A stretch of 64,000 nucleotides of DNA. Origin: an uncultured Bacteroidales bacterium (GTDB lineage Bacteria; Bacteroidota; Bacteroidia; Bacteroidales; UBA932). The position numbers were made by a program, and so were the translations under genes. The stretch spans positions 1-64,000 of the forward strand of contig ONOH01000004.1 in assembly GCA_900319405.1 (NCBI GenBank), in the 5' to 3' direction. The notes under the pieces were generated by a model. It had not been told where the DNA came from. It saw only the letters and a program-made list of their open reading frames with translations, and did no database searches. Positions 26,112 to 34,619 of the stretch are shown in pieces (the stretch's first letter is position 1; each line of letters opens with the position of its first letter).

Positions 26112-28609
26112 TTTTGTTCAAGTTTACGGGCGATGGCGGCCAGCTGGGCGCCCATCCCGATAGTATATCCTTGTGAAGTGAATACGACATCCTGTGTTCC
26201 GGCGTTGCCCAGAACAACCAGCGGGAGCCGTTCGGCGCTGAGGTTCAAGTCTTTGCAGAGGCGGGGAAGGATATCCCCCTCGCTGTCCAGCACAAAGACT
26301 GCCGTGGAGGGGAGAATGCCGTAGCGGCCCTGTTCTATCTCGCTGTGCAGGCGGTCCAGCTGGGCCTGGCTGGTGGTTACCAGGAAGATGGGGCGGCCCC
26401 AGGCTTCCAGGACGGCCTTTTCCTCGGCGATATCGTGCAGCACGTGGTTGGTGGGCTCCATCCCCACGTCCAGGACGGCGGCGGCGTAGTAGCCACCATC
26501 GGCCACGTTCAGGAACTTGCCGGGCTCGAACCGGCCCTCCACCCTCAGCTCTTCCAGCACGGTTTCAATGACCACGGGCACTTCCAGGCTTTCTCCGGCC
26601 GATACGTGGAACAGCGTCACGGTAACGGGCGTGGAACCGTCGGAGAGGCGGTTTCCGGAGGTGAGGATGTAGTCCCCTTCCGGAAGATCATTGGTCATAC
26701 CGAAGCGCCGGCCCTCACCGGGGAAGCCCAGAAAGACCATCTGCGCCCGGCCGTCCACGATGCGGCTTACCGTATAATGGCGGCCATATTCAGGTTTGTC
26801 AATGCCCTCCACAGGCGTATAGGTAAGATCAACGTGGCCGGTGGCCACGTCGGCCTTGTCTCCGGAATAACGGAGCGATCCGGTATTGCGGTCCATGCGC
26901 ATCTCCACACCGAAGGTGCGGGCGAGGGCGATGGCCAGAAGGTCACGGGAGCGCGGATTGGCCCAGCGGCTCTTCCACACGCCAACGGCCGACATAGGGA
27001 TGTCCCAGAACAGGGGATCCTCATCCACGTGGATATTCTCATCCACCCACTTCACGATGGCCTCGGCATTGCCTTTGAAGACGGCCTGCGTCTCGGCCGG
27101 GATATTCTTCAGGAACCAGCCCTTGTAAGGGGTGAGGAATTCGTTTTCGATACGGGGGGCCAGGATGGATTCGGTGGCGCTGTAGCTGTCCCAGAGCACC
27201 TCCGGGGTGACATCCGAGAGGTCCTTTCGGGAAAGGGAGCGAAGGAGGTCCACGGCGCGGAGCTTGTCATCGGCCTCCATCAGGAAGCGGGTGATGACCG
27301 GGCCGTTTCCGCAGGCGCCCTCCACCAGGGAGACGGCTTCGGCGGGAAGCGCGTTGTCCTCCACGAACTGCCGGGCGAAGGCTCGGTCCGGGAAAGTGGC
27401 CATATAAGCCTTGCGCACGGAGTCTTCGTAGGCCATTTTGCGGTCGTTGAGGGCACGGAGCTCCGGGGTCACTTCGGGAAGCACTACCTGCTCCGCCGGC
27501 GGGACAATGTCTATCAGTTGCGAGCTCACCGGACGGCCCGTGGGACTGTCAAGGGTCACGGTGACGTTCTTGTCTTTGCCGAAGCGAACGCGGGAAAAGC
27601 CGTAGGCCCCGTCCTTGGACGCCCAGGCAAGCATATCCCCCAGGCCGGCCGACAGCGAGGTCTCTCCCTTGCCGTCCGTGTATTTGGATACCGCCGGGAA
27701 GAACTGGGAGGAGTTGTAGATGCAGAACTCCACGCGGGCGTCCTGAACAGCCTTGCCGCCGGCGTCCACCACCCTGACGGTGGCCTGGGCGCACTTGGCA
27801 TAATTGCCGATGAGGTTGATTTCCGTGTAACCCGGGGTGCGAAGGACCACTTCTTCAGGGCCGTCATACTTGCCAAAAACCTTGGTATGGGTGAGCATCG
27901 CGCGGGAGGCCGGGGCGTTGAACCAGCCCAAATCCAGCACCGGCTCGGGCTCGCAGGCGCCCAGGAAGCGCCACTTGCCGTCGGCCCAGGCTTCCACCCA
28001 GGCGTGGTTGCTCTCGGTGTGGGCCCAGCGCGGGGTATATACCTGGCGGGCCGGGATGCCTACGCTGCGGAGGGCAGCCACGCAGAAAGTGGATTCCTCG
28101 CCGCATCGGCCCAGGGCATTCTTGAGGGACGCCAGCGGGGCGTGCGTGCGGCCGTCGGACGGCTGATAGGTCATCATCTCGTGGCACCAGTGGTTCACCT
28201 CCAGGATGGCCTCCTCCATCGAAAGTCCCTCCACGCGGGGCTTCAGCATCCGATAAAACACCACGCGGGCGCTGTCCAGGTCTTCGTTGTTCACGCGAAG
28301 GGGCAGTACGAAGTGACGGAACTCGCGCTCGGGGACCTTCCAGCCCATTTCCTCGCGGGCTTTCAGGCTGGCACGCACGTTCTGCAGATAGAAATCGGCC
28401 GGATAATCCGTGACATCGGCCAGCGGCATATAGGCGTAGAGAAACTCCAGCGCCTCCCTTTCCGGGGCCGATATCCCTTCGGGAAGGGTCATGAACGGCT
28501 TCAGCGCGCCGCCCTGCGCCTCCATCCTGGAGACATAGTCATCATGAAAAGGATTCCCGCCGCAGGAAACCAGCAGCAGGAATACCATCGTGTAGAGAAA
28601 GTGTTTCAT
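26108..28609 (-). CDS. Transglutaminase-fold lipoprotein (first of a tandem pair)
   Basis: 833 aa, lipoprotein signal (FLLLVSC). It is colinear with the next gene product over its whole length: the same ALKPFMTLPEGIS start, EVNHWCHEMMTYQPSD, GRCGEESTFC, NHAWVEAW and FLGACEPEP core, and the same C-terminal VLDVGMEPTNHVLHDI segment. The catalytic Cys and His are conserved, the usual Asp is not. Duplication with both copies kept suggests different substrates or a heteromer. It begins 1 bp after the C10 peptidase stop. Confidence 0.8.
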   Translation of the reverse strand: MKHFLYTMVFLLLVSCGGNPFHDDYVSRMEAQGGALKPFMTLPEGISAPEREALEFLYAYMPLADVTDYPADFYLQNVRASLKAREEMGWKVPEREFRHFVLPLRVNNEDLDSARVVFYRMLKPRVEGLSMEEAILEVNHWCHEMMTYQPSDGRTHAPLASLKNALGRCGEESTFCVAALRSVGIPARQVYTPRWAHTESNHAWVEAWADGKWRFLGACEPEPVLDLGWFNAPASRAMLTHTKVFGKYDGPEEVVLRTPGYTEINLIGNYAKCAQATVRVVDAGGKAVQDARVEFCIYNSSQFFPAVSKYTDGKGETSLSAGLGDMLAWASKDGAYGFSRVRFGKDKNVTVTLDSPTGRPVSSQLIDIVPPAEQVVLPEVTPELRALNDRKMAYEDSVRKAYMATFPDRAFARQFVEDNALPAEAVSLVEGACGNGPVITRFLMEADDKLRAVDLLRSLSRKDLSDVTPEVLWDSYSATESILAPRIENEFLTPYKGWFLKNIPAETQAVFKGNAEAIVKWVDENIHVDEDPLFWDIPMSAVGVWKSRWANPRSRDLLAIALARTFGVEMRMDRNTGSLRYSGDKADVATGHVDLTYTPVEGIDKPEYGRHYTVSRIVDGRAQMVFLGFPGEGRRFGMTNDLPEGDYILTSGNRLSDGSTPVTVTLFHVSAGESLEVPVVIETVLEELRVEGRFEPGKFLNVADGGYYAAAVLDVGMEPTNHVLHDIAEEKAVLEAWGRPIFLVTTSQAQLDRLHSEIEQGRYGILPSTAVFVLDSEGDILPRLCKDLNLSAERLPLVVLGNAGTQDVVFTSQGYTIGMGAQLAAIARKLEQK

Positions 28610-28610
28610 T

Positions 28611-30482
28611 CTAGTTCACGGTGATGAACGTGGTGATTTTTTCTTTATCGGGGATACTCACCGTAATCTTGTATTCTCCGGCCGCGGATAAACGGACGTG
28701 GTAATCGTCCATCGTATAGTCCGTACTTGTTCCTCCGGGAGTGGTAACGGTCCACGTTGCCGTGTGATACTGGTAATTGTGATTGGTGAGCTGGAACACA
28801 AAGTAATCACCCACGCTGTACGAAGCTTCTGTTTTGATGAAGGCGGCAGGGAAGAAAGGAAGGGAGGTTAAACCGGATAACGAATTTGGCGCATAAAAAG
28901 GATAATAAGTGGCACCGGATGCCTCCTTATAATACAGTTGTATCCCCTGCCCCAACGCGGGAGAAGGCGAAGTAACGGAATGACCCGGGTATGAAGTCCA
29001 GCCACTGTTGACAGGCAAGCCATCAACGGAAATAATTGAAACATAAGATGATACGCTGTTATCGGCATTTGATATCCCAGCATAGATGTTTCCAGAGAAA
29101 CTGGCACTTCCCAGGTTATAGAAATTGGTGATTGAAAAATTAAGTGTACCGGTATTGTATCCGCTTGAATACTGCATTCCACCATTATTGCCATATCCCA
29201 TCATGGGTAAAAGGTGCGAGGAGGAAGGATTGGGATAAAAGTCGACAAGGGCAGAATGATTTCTGTCGAATTCATCCTGAACACCAGTATAGTAATAGCC
29301 ATTGCAACTTCCTCCCCATCCCAAGTTGAAATGGAACACCAGATCGTCTCCATATGAAGCAAATCCGTCTGCAACATAAGAATGGCCCGCATCTTCCTCT
29401 GTTCTTCCGCTGTACAGGACAGGATGCTGGAAGATTTGTTCTTTTAACAACGCCTCCCATTGTGCGTCCGGATAGTTAATCTTGCTTACTAAACGGGCCG
29501 TATTGTTATATCCCATCACGGGACCCACCCGCATGGGAATATACGAAGCAACTCCGCTGGTTCCGGCGTCTTTGTCATTATACTTAACTTGAAGAAGCGT
29601 CCCGATATCATAAACCAGGCGGGCCAGATTTTCGCCTAAAGGGGTCAGTGTAACGTATCCTTTTGCGGCGCCGGTATAATAGGTCTGATATATTTGCTCA
29701 TACGTGGAAAAAAAACCGGTATATCCATTGATCTGACTATAGAAGTCATGCGAGCTCGCGAGCGCCTTAAGGGCAGCCCAATTATATTCTGTCCCCAACT
29801 CATGGGACGGAATCTCAACAGTCTGTCCATTTGCAGAATTATAGGTATATCCTGCAACCGTTCCGCTGGCAGAAGATTTATTGGCCGTTCCAAACCAGGC
29901 CATGATTAGTGATGTCGCCAACGGAACACAACCACATACCGCAGTATAACTTTGTCCCGCTACATCCGGACAATAATAATTTGCCGGGTTGGTCTGGTCC
30001 CACTCATTGGTGCGAGAGCCCAGATACTCATCTGTAAACCCAGAATCGATGGGAGAGGCTGCTTTGGTGTCTTCAAAAGCGCTCCAGCGCCGCCGGATTT
30101 CCAAAGTGGCAGGGGAAACACTACGACACTGTTCCTTTAACTGTTCCATCCAATAGCGGACATTCTCCGGCATGCCTTCCACCTTGAAGGGATTCTCGAA
30201 AGAGAAACCCAGAACCGGCCGCACATTGTCGTTGCCGGCAACAATCACAAAACCGCCTTTCTCACGGGTCACCACATAAAATGCAGGATTTGTGGCTCCC
30301 TTTGTCTTCTCATATTCGCCGTCCCAGACAACAGTCAGTTTGTCCGGACCGGCCGCCTTGGTCGCAGGTTGCGCAGCAAAAACCTTTGAAGCCACCTGGA
30401 GGGCTTTCTCCTTGGAAACGGGCCCGGCATAGGCCATTGCTCCTGCAAGGGCCAGAATGGTCATTATAAATACTTTTTTCAT
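28611..30482 (-). CDS. C10-family (streptopain-like) cysteine peptidase with pro-domain
   Basis: 623 aa. Signal peptide about 1-19, then a Spi-like pro-domain (GGFVIVAGNDNVRPVLGFS at about 76-95) that keeps streptopain zymogens inactive. The mature enzyme starts near residue 150, with catalytic Cys185 in AVCGCVPLATSLIMAW, catalytic His near 374 in DAGHSYVADGF, and NLGWGG. About 200 C-terminal residues form beta-sandwich domains. C10 enzymes are secreted broad proteases (SpeB, Bacteroides Bfp). It lies in an operon behind a small peptide and a fimbrillin-like lipoprotein and before two transglutaminase-fold lipoproteins, suggesting a surface protein-processing unit. Confidence 0.9.
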   Translation of the reverse strand: MKKVFIMTILALAGAMAYAGPVSKEKALQVASKVFAAQPATKAAGPDKLTVVWDGEYEKTKGATNPAFYVVTREKGGFVIVAGNDNVRPVLGFSFENPFKVEGMPENVRYWMEQLKEQCRSVSPATLEIRRRWSAFEDTKAASPIDSGFTDEYLGSRTNEWDQTNPANYYCPDVAGQSYTAVCGCVPLATSLIMAWFGTANKSSASGTVAGYTYNSANGQTVEIPSHELGTEYNWAALKALASSHDFYSQINGYTGFFSTYEQIYQTYYTGAAKGYVTLTPLGENLARLVYDIGTLLQVKYNDKDAGTSGVASYIPMRVGPVMGYNNTARLVSKINYPDAQWEALLKEQIFQHPVLYSGRTEEDAGHSYVADGFASYGDDLVFHFNLGWGGSCNGYYYTGVQDEFDRNHSALVDFYPNPSSSHLLPMMGYGNNGGMQYSSGYNTGTLNFSITNFYNLGSASFSGNIYAGISNADNSVSSYVSIISVDGLPVNSGWTSYPGHSVTSPSPALGQGIQLYYKEASGATYYPFYAPNSLSGLTSLPFFPAAFIKTEASYSVGDYFVFQLTNHNYQYHTATWTVTTPGGTSTDYTMDDYHVRLSAAGEYKITVSIPDKEKITTFITVN

Positions 30483-30485
30483 TGC

Positions 30486-31694
30486 TTAGTCCTCCAGTAA
30501 TAAAATGATACCCTTCTGCATATCGGAAGAAACCATCCAGGCAGCATTGTCCGATTTGCGAATTACTCTATAGGTTGACGTAGCGGGGGCCGTATAGGTC
30601 GCACCGGCCACTGACTCTACGGACACATCGTCGTAAGTTGTGCCCAAGTCCAGCACATAAGGAGTTCCTATCGCATAATACTTGCCGAGTGGAAGACTCT
30701 GTAGACGAACGTATCGGGACGTTCCCACATCCGTGTTTACCGCATACTGGCAGGTAACTTTATCAAAAGCGAATGCATCCAGCAATCCGGAAGTGCCAAT
30801 GTTGCCAAAATAGCCAAAGGAGGTCTGATCCAGGAACGCACCCTTTATCTGTTCCGTGAAATCAAAGGAGGGCATCGCAAGGATTTCATTCCGCTTGATT
30901 TCGTTGTCTGGTGTAGATTTCGCGGATTTTACCATCGCCATATCATCGGCATTCCTGAATTCTACCAGAAATCCACCCGTGAGGGCACCCGGAGGCAGCA
31001 TCATGTAGAACGGTCCGGTTTGGGCAGAACCTTCCAAAGAAACCACCTGGCTTTCCAGGCTGGTAACCGGATCCATTGTCAAAGCAGGAGTGTCCGTGCC
31101 AAGGGTCAGCGTGCCGCTTCCGCTCAGTGCTTCCGTTCCCCTGGTCTGGATTCGAACCCCTTTCATGGAAGGGTCTGCGTTAAGGGAGAAAGAAACTGCC
31201 CCCAAAGCATTTTTGAAGGAGAAAACATCTGTCACCCCATCCACTTTGGCGATGGCAAGATTGGCGCCGTTTCCAAAACTGTTTTTTGTAAGTATCTGTG
31301 TCTGTGGAAGGACTACGCTGACAGATTCACCACTTAATCCCGTCGCCGAAGAGGCCGGATAAACGGCGTAAAAGGGACCTTCGCCAGAGAGGGCGGAACC
31401 AGAAAATGTAGCCTGAGTTGTTCCAGCGCCTTCCGAAAGAGTATACACGACCCCCGAAGGATTGGAAGCATTGAAAATCTTAACCTGGTCGCCGGTGGTC
31501 CAAAGAACGGAAACCCCATCAAGGGAAGTCTTGGTGTCCGTGGCTTCAATCTGCGCCTTGATAACCATCTCCTCGGCAACGTCCGTCTTCTGGCCTTCCC
31601 TTACAAATGGTTTTCGATAATCGATTTCTACTATCGAATTACAGGCAACGAGGGCAGGTATAAGCGACAAAAAAAGAAAACTTGTTTTTTTCAT
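30486..31694 (-). CDS. Fimbrillin-like (Mfa/FimA-type) lipoprotein
   Basis: 402 aa from the ATG at 31692-31694, giving a lipoprotein signal (FLSLIPALVAC). The sequence has the usual two-domain fimbrillin signatures: WTTGDQVKIFNA, FYAVYPASSATG, SVVLPQTQ, DVFSFKNALGAVSFSL and a final FYMMLPPGALTGGFLVEF. Such proteins form or cap surface pili, or act as stand-alone surface lipoproteins. Its start lies 14 bp after the stop of the small peptide gene and the C10 gene starts 3 bp after its stop, so it belongs to that operon. Confidence 0.75.
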   Translation of the reverse strand: MKKTSFLFLSLIPALVACNSIVEIDYRKPFVREGQKTDVAEEMVIKAQIEATDTKTSLDGVSVLWTTGDQVKIFNASNPSGVVYTLSEGAGTTQATFSGSALSGEGPFYAVYPASSATGLSGESVSVVLPQTQILTKNSFGNGANLAIAKVDGVTDVFSFKNALGAVSFSLNADPSMKGVRIQTRGTEALSGSGTLTLGTDTPALTMDPVTSLESQVVSLEGSAQTGPFYMMLPPGALTGGFLVEFRNADDMAMVKSAKSTPDNEIKRNEILAMPSFDFTEQIKGAFLDQTSFGYFGNIGTSGLLDAFAFDKVTCQYAVNTDVGTSRYVRLQSLPLGKYYAIGTPYVLDLGTTYDDVSVESVAGATYTAPATSTYRVIRKSDNAAWMVSSDMQKGIILLLED

Positions 31695-31708
31695 AAGCGG
31701 CTCCTTTT

Positions 31709-31858
31709 TTAAAAGATGGGCAAGAATGTCGAATCCTCCCATTGTCCGGGATTGGGAGTCGGATTAAACGTCTCTGTGCTAGAACCACCCAGAAGGACGC
31801 AATTCTCAGGCAACAGCGTAATCGGAAGCACCTCCGGCGCTAAATAATTTTTTTTCAT
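31709..31858 (-). CDS. Small peptide P2 of a three-member family (49 aa), operon leader
   Basis: Reads MKKN, then YLAPEVLPITLLPENCVLLG, then a Gly-Ser-Thr-Pro tail ending STFLPIF. The 20-residue motif aligns without gaps to P1 and P3. Here a Gly-Gly follows position 19, recalling double-glycine leader peptides, though P1 and P3 lack it. A near-perfect promoter (TTG at 31908-31910 complement, 19 nt, TATATTTG at 31881-31888) lies 22 nt before the start, so this is the first gene of the five-gene C10 operon. No signal peptide or membrane segment. Function unknown. Confidence 0.65.
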   Translation of the reverse strand: MKKNYLAPEVLPITLLPENCVLLGGSSTETFNPTPNPGQWEDSTFLPIF

Positions 31859-31880
31859 AGGCTTGATTGGCTAATTCATA

Positions 31881-31910
31881 CAAATATAGGCATCCTTTTT
31901 CATTATTCAA
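31881..31910 (-). promoter_or_regulatory. Promoter of the P2/C10 peptidase operon
   Basis: TTG (31908-31910), exactly 19 nt, then TATATTTG (31881-31888) on the minus strand, matching the Bacteroidetes consensus at every defined position. It drives the 49-aa peptide and presumably the four genes after it; no gap in that operon exceeds 14 bp. The remaining gap to 32021 shows nothing else. Confidence 0.8.
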
Positions 31911-32021
31911 ATTCTCATTCGATAAAAACGGGAGCCTTCTCCCGCCTGGAGGATTTTGCGAGATACGTAATGAGTTGATGGTCAGCCGATTGGCTAAAAT
32001 TCCACACAAGACTCCAGGGGG

Positions 32022-33302
32022 CTAGAATGTGAAGCGGTAACCGAAAGTGAAGTCGAAAGACAGGGGATGAAGCGAGTAGTAGGATTCGATTTCGCCGGTT
32101 CCCGGAAGGTGCCAGCTGAATCCAGGCTGCAGAAAGACGGCCCCGTGGCGGAACAGCTGGTACTGGACCCCCACCCCGGCCGTGACCGACCAGCGGAAAT
32201 CCTTCACCTGCGGGTTCTGGACCAGGTTCTCCGAATGATTGTCCCCGATGTAGCTGCGCGTATTCTCCCGGGAACCCACCGCCGCCTGGAAAAGCGGACC
32301 GGCATTGAGGCCAATACTGAGCGCCCTCCACCGGAACGCCGTCCACTGCAGGTTCAGCGGGATGCCCAGGTAGTACAGGTGGCGGGTGGTATTGGTGGTG
32401 GTTTCCCCCGAAACGGTGGAATAGTCGGAACGGAGCACCGTATAAGTGAGTCCGGTTCCCACGCTCCAGTGCGGCGTAAACGCATAATTCACGCCCAGGC
32501 TCAGCCTGAGGCTCTGCCGGTGGGAGGACTCCGTGTCGCTGGCCCTGTTCCGGCTGAGCATCCATACGTTCACATCGTTCCCCGCTTTGGTAAAGCCGAC
32601 CGGCATCCCCGGATGGGAGGGAACGCCGTAGCCACTGCTGGCAGCGTGCGCCTGCGCCAGATAGCCCCCGGTCGAAAGCTGCAGCGACACGCGGCCGGGA
32701 GCCTTTTTGGGTCGATGGGAAGGCTTCCGATCCTCCGGCGCATCGGGTCGGGACGGATTCGGTGCAGGCTCGGTAGCAGGGATGGCCTCTTTCGAATCGG
32801 CTCCACCCTTCTCCGGTCCCGCCGCATCCGCTGCCTCGTTTGCATCCCCCGAACCGCTGGCGGCCGATGCCGGAGGTGGCGCGTCGTACGCATTTTGGCC
32901 CAATTCTGCGTTTGTCGGGGCACCCGGGTGGTCTGACAAACACGTTTTTGGCTCTTTTTGCGCTTGTCGGGACACTTCCGGCCGGTCCGGGGCCGACAGG
33001 TCGGTGTCTATCGGCGAATCAGCCGGCGAGGAGATATCAGTCTGCCCCCCTATGGGGACGATATCGGCCTTGGCGAGCGTATCTCCGGGGACGGCGGAGC
33101 CCTGCGGCGAGGGTTTCCAGAGGAACACGGTCAGCACCACGGCAGCGGCTGCCAGAAGGCCGCCGGCGGCGTACCACCAGCCCGCTGCGATGCGTCGTTT
33201 GGGAGAAAGGCCGGCCTGGACCGCGTCCCACAGTCCTTCCGGTGCCGCTTCCTCGAAGCCCTCCAGGAGGGTGGGAAGGGATTCTGTCCACTTTTTACTC
33301 AT
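32022..33302 (-). CDS. Inner-membrane anti-sigma-like domain joined to an outer membrane beta-barrel
   Basis: 426 aa. Residues 1-40 are a cytoplasmic segment (LEGFEEAAPEGLWDAVQAGL), 41-62 a membrane span (WWYAAGGLLAAAAVVLTVFLW), and about 63-210 a long Pro/Ala/Asp/Glu-rich linker. From about 215 there is an outer membrane beta-barrel of PorT/OmpA-like style ending in SFDFTFGYRFTF with a terminal Phe. It starts 8 bp inside the end of an ECF sigma factor gene, so it is the likely anti-sigma partner. The topology would let one chain link the outer membrane to a cytoplasmic sigma factor. Confidence 0.7.
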   Translation of the reverse strand: MSKKWTESLPTLLEGFEEAAPEGLWDAVQAGLSPKRRIAAGWWYAAGGLLAAAAVVLTVFLWKPSPQGSAVPGDTLAKADIVPIGGQTDISSPADSPIDTDLSAPDRPEVSRQAQKEPKTCLSDHPGAPTNAELGQNAYDAPPPASAASGSGDANEAADAAGPEKGGADSKEAIPATEPAPNPSRPDAPEDRKPSHRPKKAPGRVSLQLSTGGYLAQAHAASSGYGVPSHPGMPVGFTKAGNDVNVWMLSRNRASDTESSHRQSLRLSLGVNYAFTPHWSVGTGLTYTVLRSDYSTVSGETTTNTTRHLYYLGIPLNLQWTAFRWRALSIGLNAGPLFQAAVGSRENTRSYIGDNHSENLVQNPQVKDFRWSVTAGVGVQYQLFRHGAVFLQPGFSWHLPGTGEIESYYSLHPLSFDFTFGYRFTF

Positions 33303-33873
33303 ATTCCTTCAGATATTGGTTGATTTGCCTGGCGAGGGAAGCCCGCGCCCGGAAAAATTGCGAGGCCGAGGAATCTTCCTTGATTCCCAGCAGCGACGCC
33401 ACTTCCTTATGGGATTTCTGTTCAAAGACCACCAGGTTGAACACGGTCCGGTAACCGTCCGGCAGGGCCTTGATAAAGCCCTGGAGCACCGCGGGCGGCA
33501 CTTTTTGGACATCGGCCACTTCTTCTTCCGGGAGCTCCGGCAACGCTTCCACAAAGCGGAGCCGGCCCTGGGAGCGGAGCCATTTGAGCGCCCGGTTCAC
33601 GGTGATGCGGGCGGCCCAGGCCTTCAGGCTTCCCTCCCCTCGGTATTCGAAACGGGGCGCCGCGTCAAAAATCTGCAGGAAGGCATCCTGCAAAATATCC
33701 TGCGCCGATGCGCGGTCCGGGACATAGCGGGAACAAACCGCCGTGAGGTACCCGGCGTAGCGCTCATAGAAGAGGCGCATTCCTTCGGGCTCCCTGCGGC
33801 GGAGGCTTTCCAGCAGGCTCTGCTCACTGCCGGCTCCTGAACTGAAAATTCTTTGAGGCGGCGGCGCCTTCAA
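33295..33873 (-). CDS. ECF-type RNA polymerase sigma-70 factor
   Basis: 192 aa. Region 2 is seen in ASAQDILQDAFLQIFDAAPRF and GSLKAWAARITVNRALKWLRS, and region 4 in LPDGYRTVFNLVVFEQKSHKEVASLLGIKEDSSASQFFRARASL. The start at 33873 lies 50 bp inside the preceding NigD-like gene; a later in-frame ATG at about 33780 would cut into region 2 and is less likely. It is followed, with overlap, by the membrane protein that probably controls it. Confidence 0.9.
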   Translation of the reverse strand: MKAPPPQRIFSSGAGSEQSLLESLRRREPEGMRLFYERYAGYLTAVCSRYVPDRASAQDILQDAFLQIFDAAPRFEYRGEGSLKAWAARITVNRALKWLRSQGRLRFVEALPELPEEEVADVQKVPPAVLQGFIKALPDGYRTVFNLVVFEQKSHKEVASLLGIKEDSSASQFFRARASLARQINQYLKEYE

Positions 33874-34501
33874 GGGTGGTCCATTTTAAGGTTAATGTCG
33901 TATGTTTTCCCTGCGTGTCGGGAAGCAGGGGGTTGATGTCAAAATAAATGAGGGCGTCTCCCTTTTCAAGGGCCGCGTCTCCGTTGTCAAAGTGGACGAG
34001 GGTGAGCTCAAAGGTGTTTTCTTCTTCCGGGCTCCGGTAGAGAATCAGGGTGTGCGGAATTTTCCCTTCTCCCCACCAGGCCGAATAGTGAACCGTCAGG
34101 AAACCGTCTTCCACGCTGGTCATCCAGTCGTCCAGGATGTCCAGGCCCACACGGTTTCCCGCCCCATTGTATCCTTCCGACGTGTCCGGCAGGTTGTCGC
34201 CTCCACCCCGCTCGATTTCGTCCATCCAGTGGATATAGCACTCGGATTTCTCCTCTTTCAAGGAGATTTGGCAGATGATGCGCTGAAGACCTTTGTAGGG
34301 ATGGTCGTAATTGACAGGATAAACCCTGGTATCCTCGTCCAACTGAAAGAAAATGCGGCCGGCGGCATCCTGCTTCACGGTCACGATGGCCGATATCGGA
34401 TCCTTGACCGAAGTGGCGGAATCCTCCCAAGCGTCATAAGCCCCTTTGCTGCAGGCTGACAGCAGGACGGATGCCAAAAATATGTATAAAAGTCGTTGCA
34501 T
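33824..34501 (-). CDS. NigD-like lipoprotein
   Basis: 225 aa with a lipoprotein signal (FLASVLLSAC). The two-domain NigD pattern is visible: a first beta-barrel (IFFQLDEDTRVYPVNYDHPYKGLQRIICQISL) and a C-terminal beta-sandwich (FLTVHYSAWWGEGKIPHTLILY). NigD-like proteins are found widely in Bacteroidetes, but their role is unknown. The gene heads the leftward sigma/barrel operon and overlaps the sigma gene by 50 bp. Confidence 0.75.
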   Translation of the reverse strand: MQRLLYIFLASVLLSACSKGAYDAWEDSATSVKDPISAIVTVKQDAAGRIFFQLDEDTRVYPVNYDHPYKGLQRIICQISLKEEKSECYIHWMDEIERGGGDNLPDTSEGYNGAGNRVGLDILDDWMTSVEDGFLTVHYSAWWGEGKIPHTLILYRSPEEENTFELTLVHFDNGDAALEKGDALIYFDINPLLPDTQGKHTTLTLKWTTLEGAAASKNFQFRSRQ

Positions 34502-34619
34502 TCCTAATCCTTAAATCCGGAAAAAGGGGAATCTTGCACGAAAATAGAAAAAATTTGCGAATACCGTGCAAGATTGCACCACAGGCCGGGTTATCATTGT
34601 GAACTGAAACTAAAGAGAC

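Noticed and set aside
28611-31694. Fimbrillin-like lipoprotein as a dedicated C10 protease inhibitor (Spi/staphostatin type)
   Set aside because: It is 400 aa with fimbrillin signatures; the inhibitor-like segment is already present as the protease pro-domain.
31709-31858. P2 as a conventional double-glycine bacteriocin
   Set aside because: The Gly-Gly is present only in P2, and no C39 peptidase/ABC exporter or immunity gene is adjacent; kept only as part of the wider peptide family.
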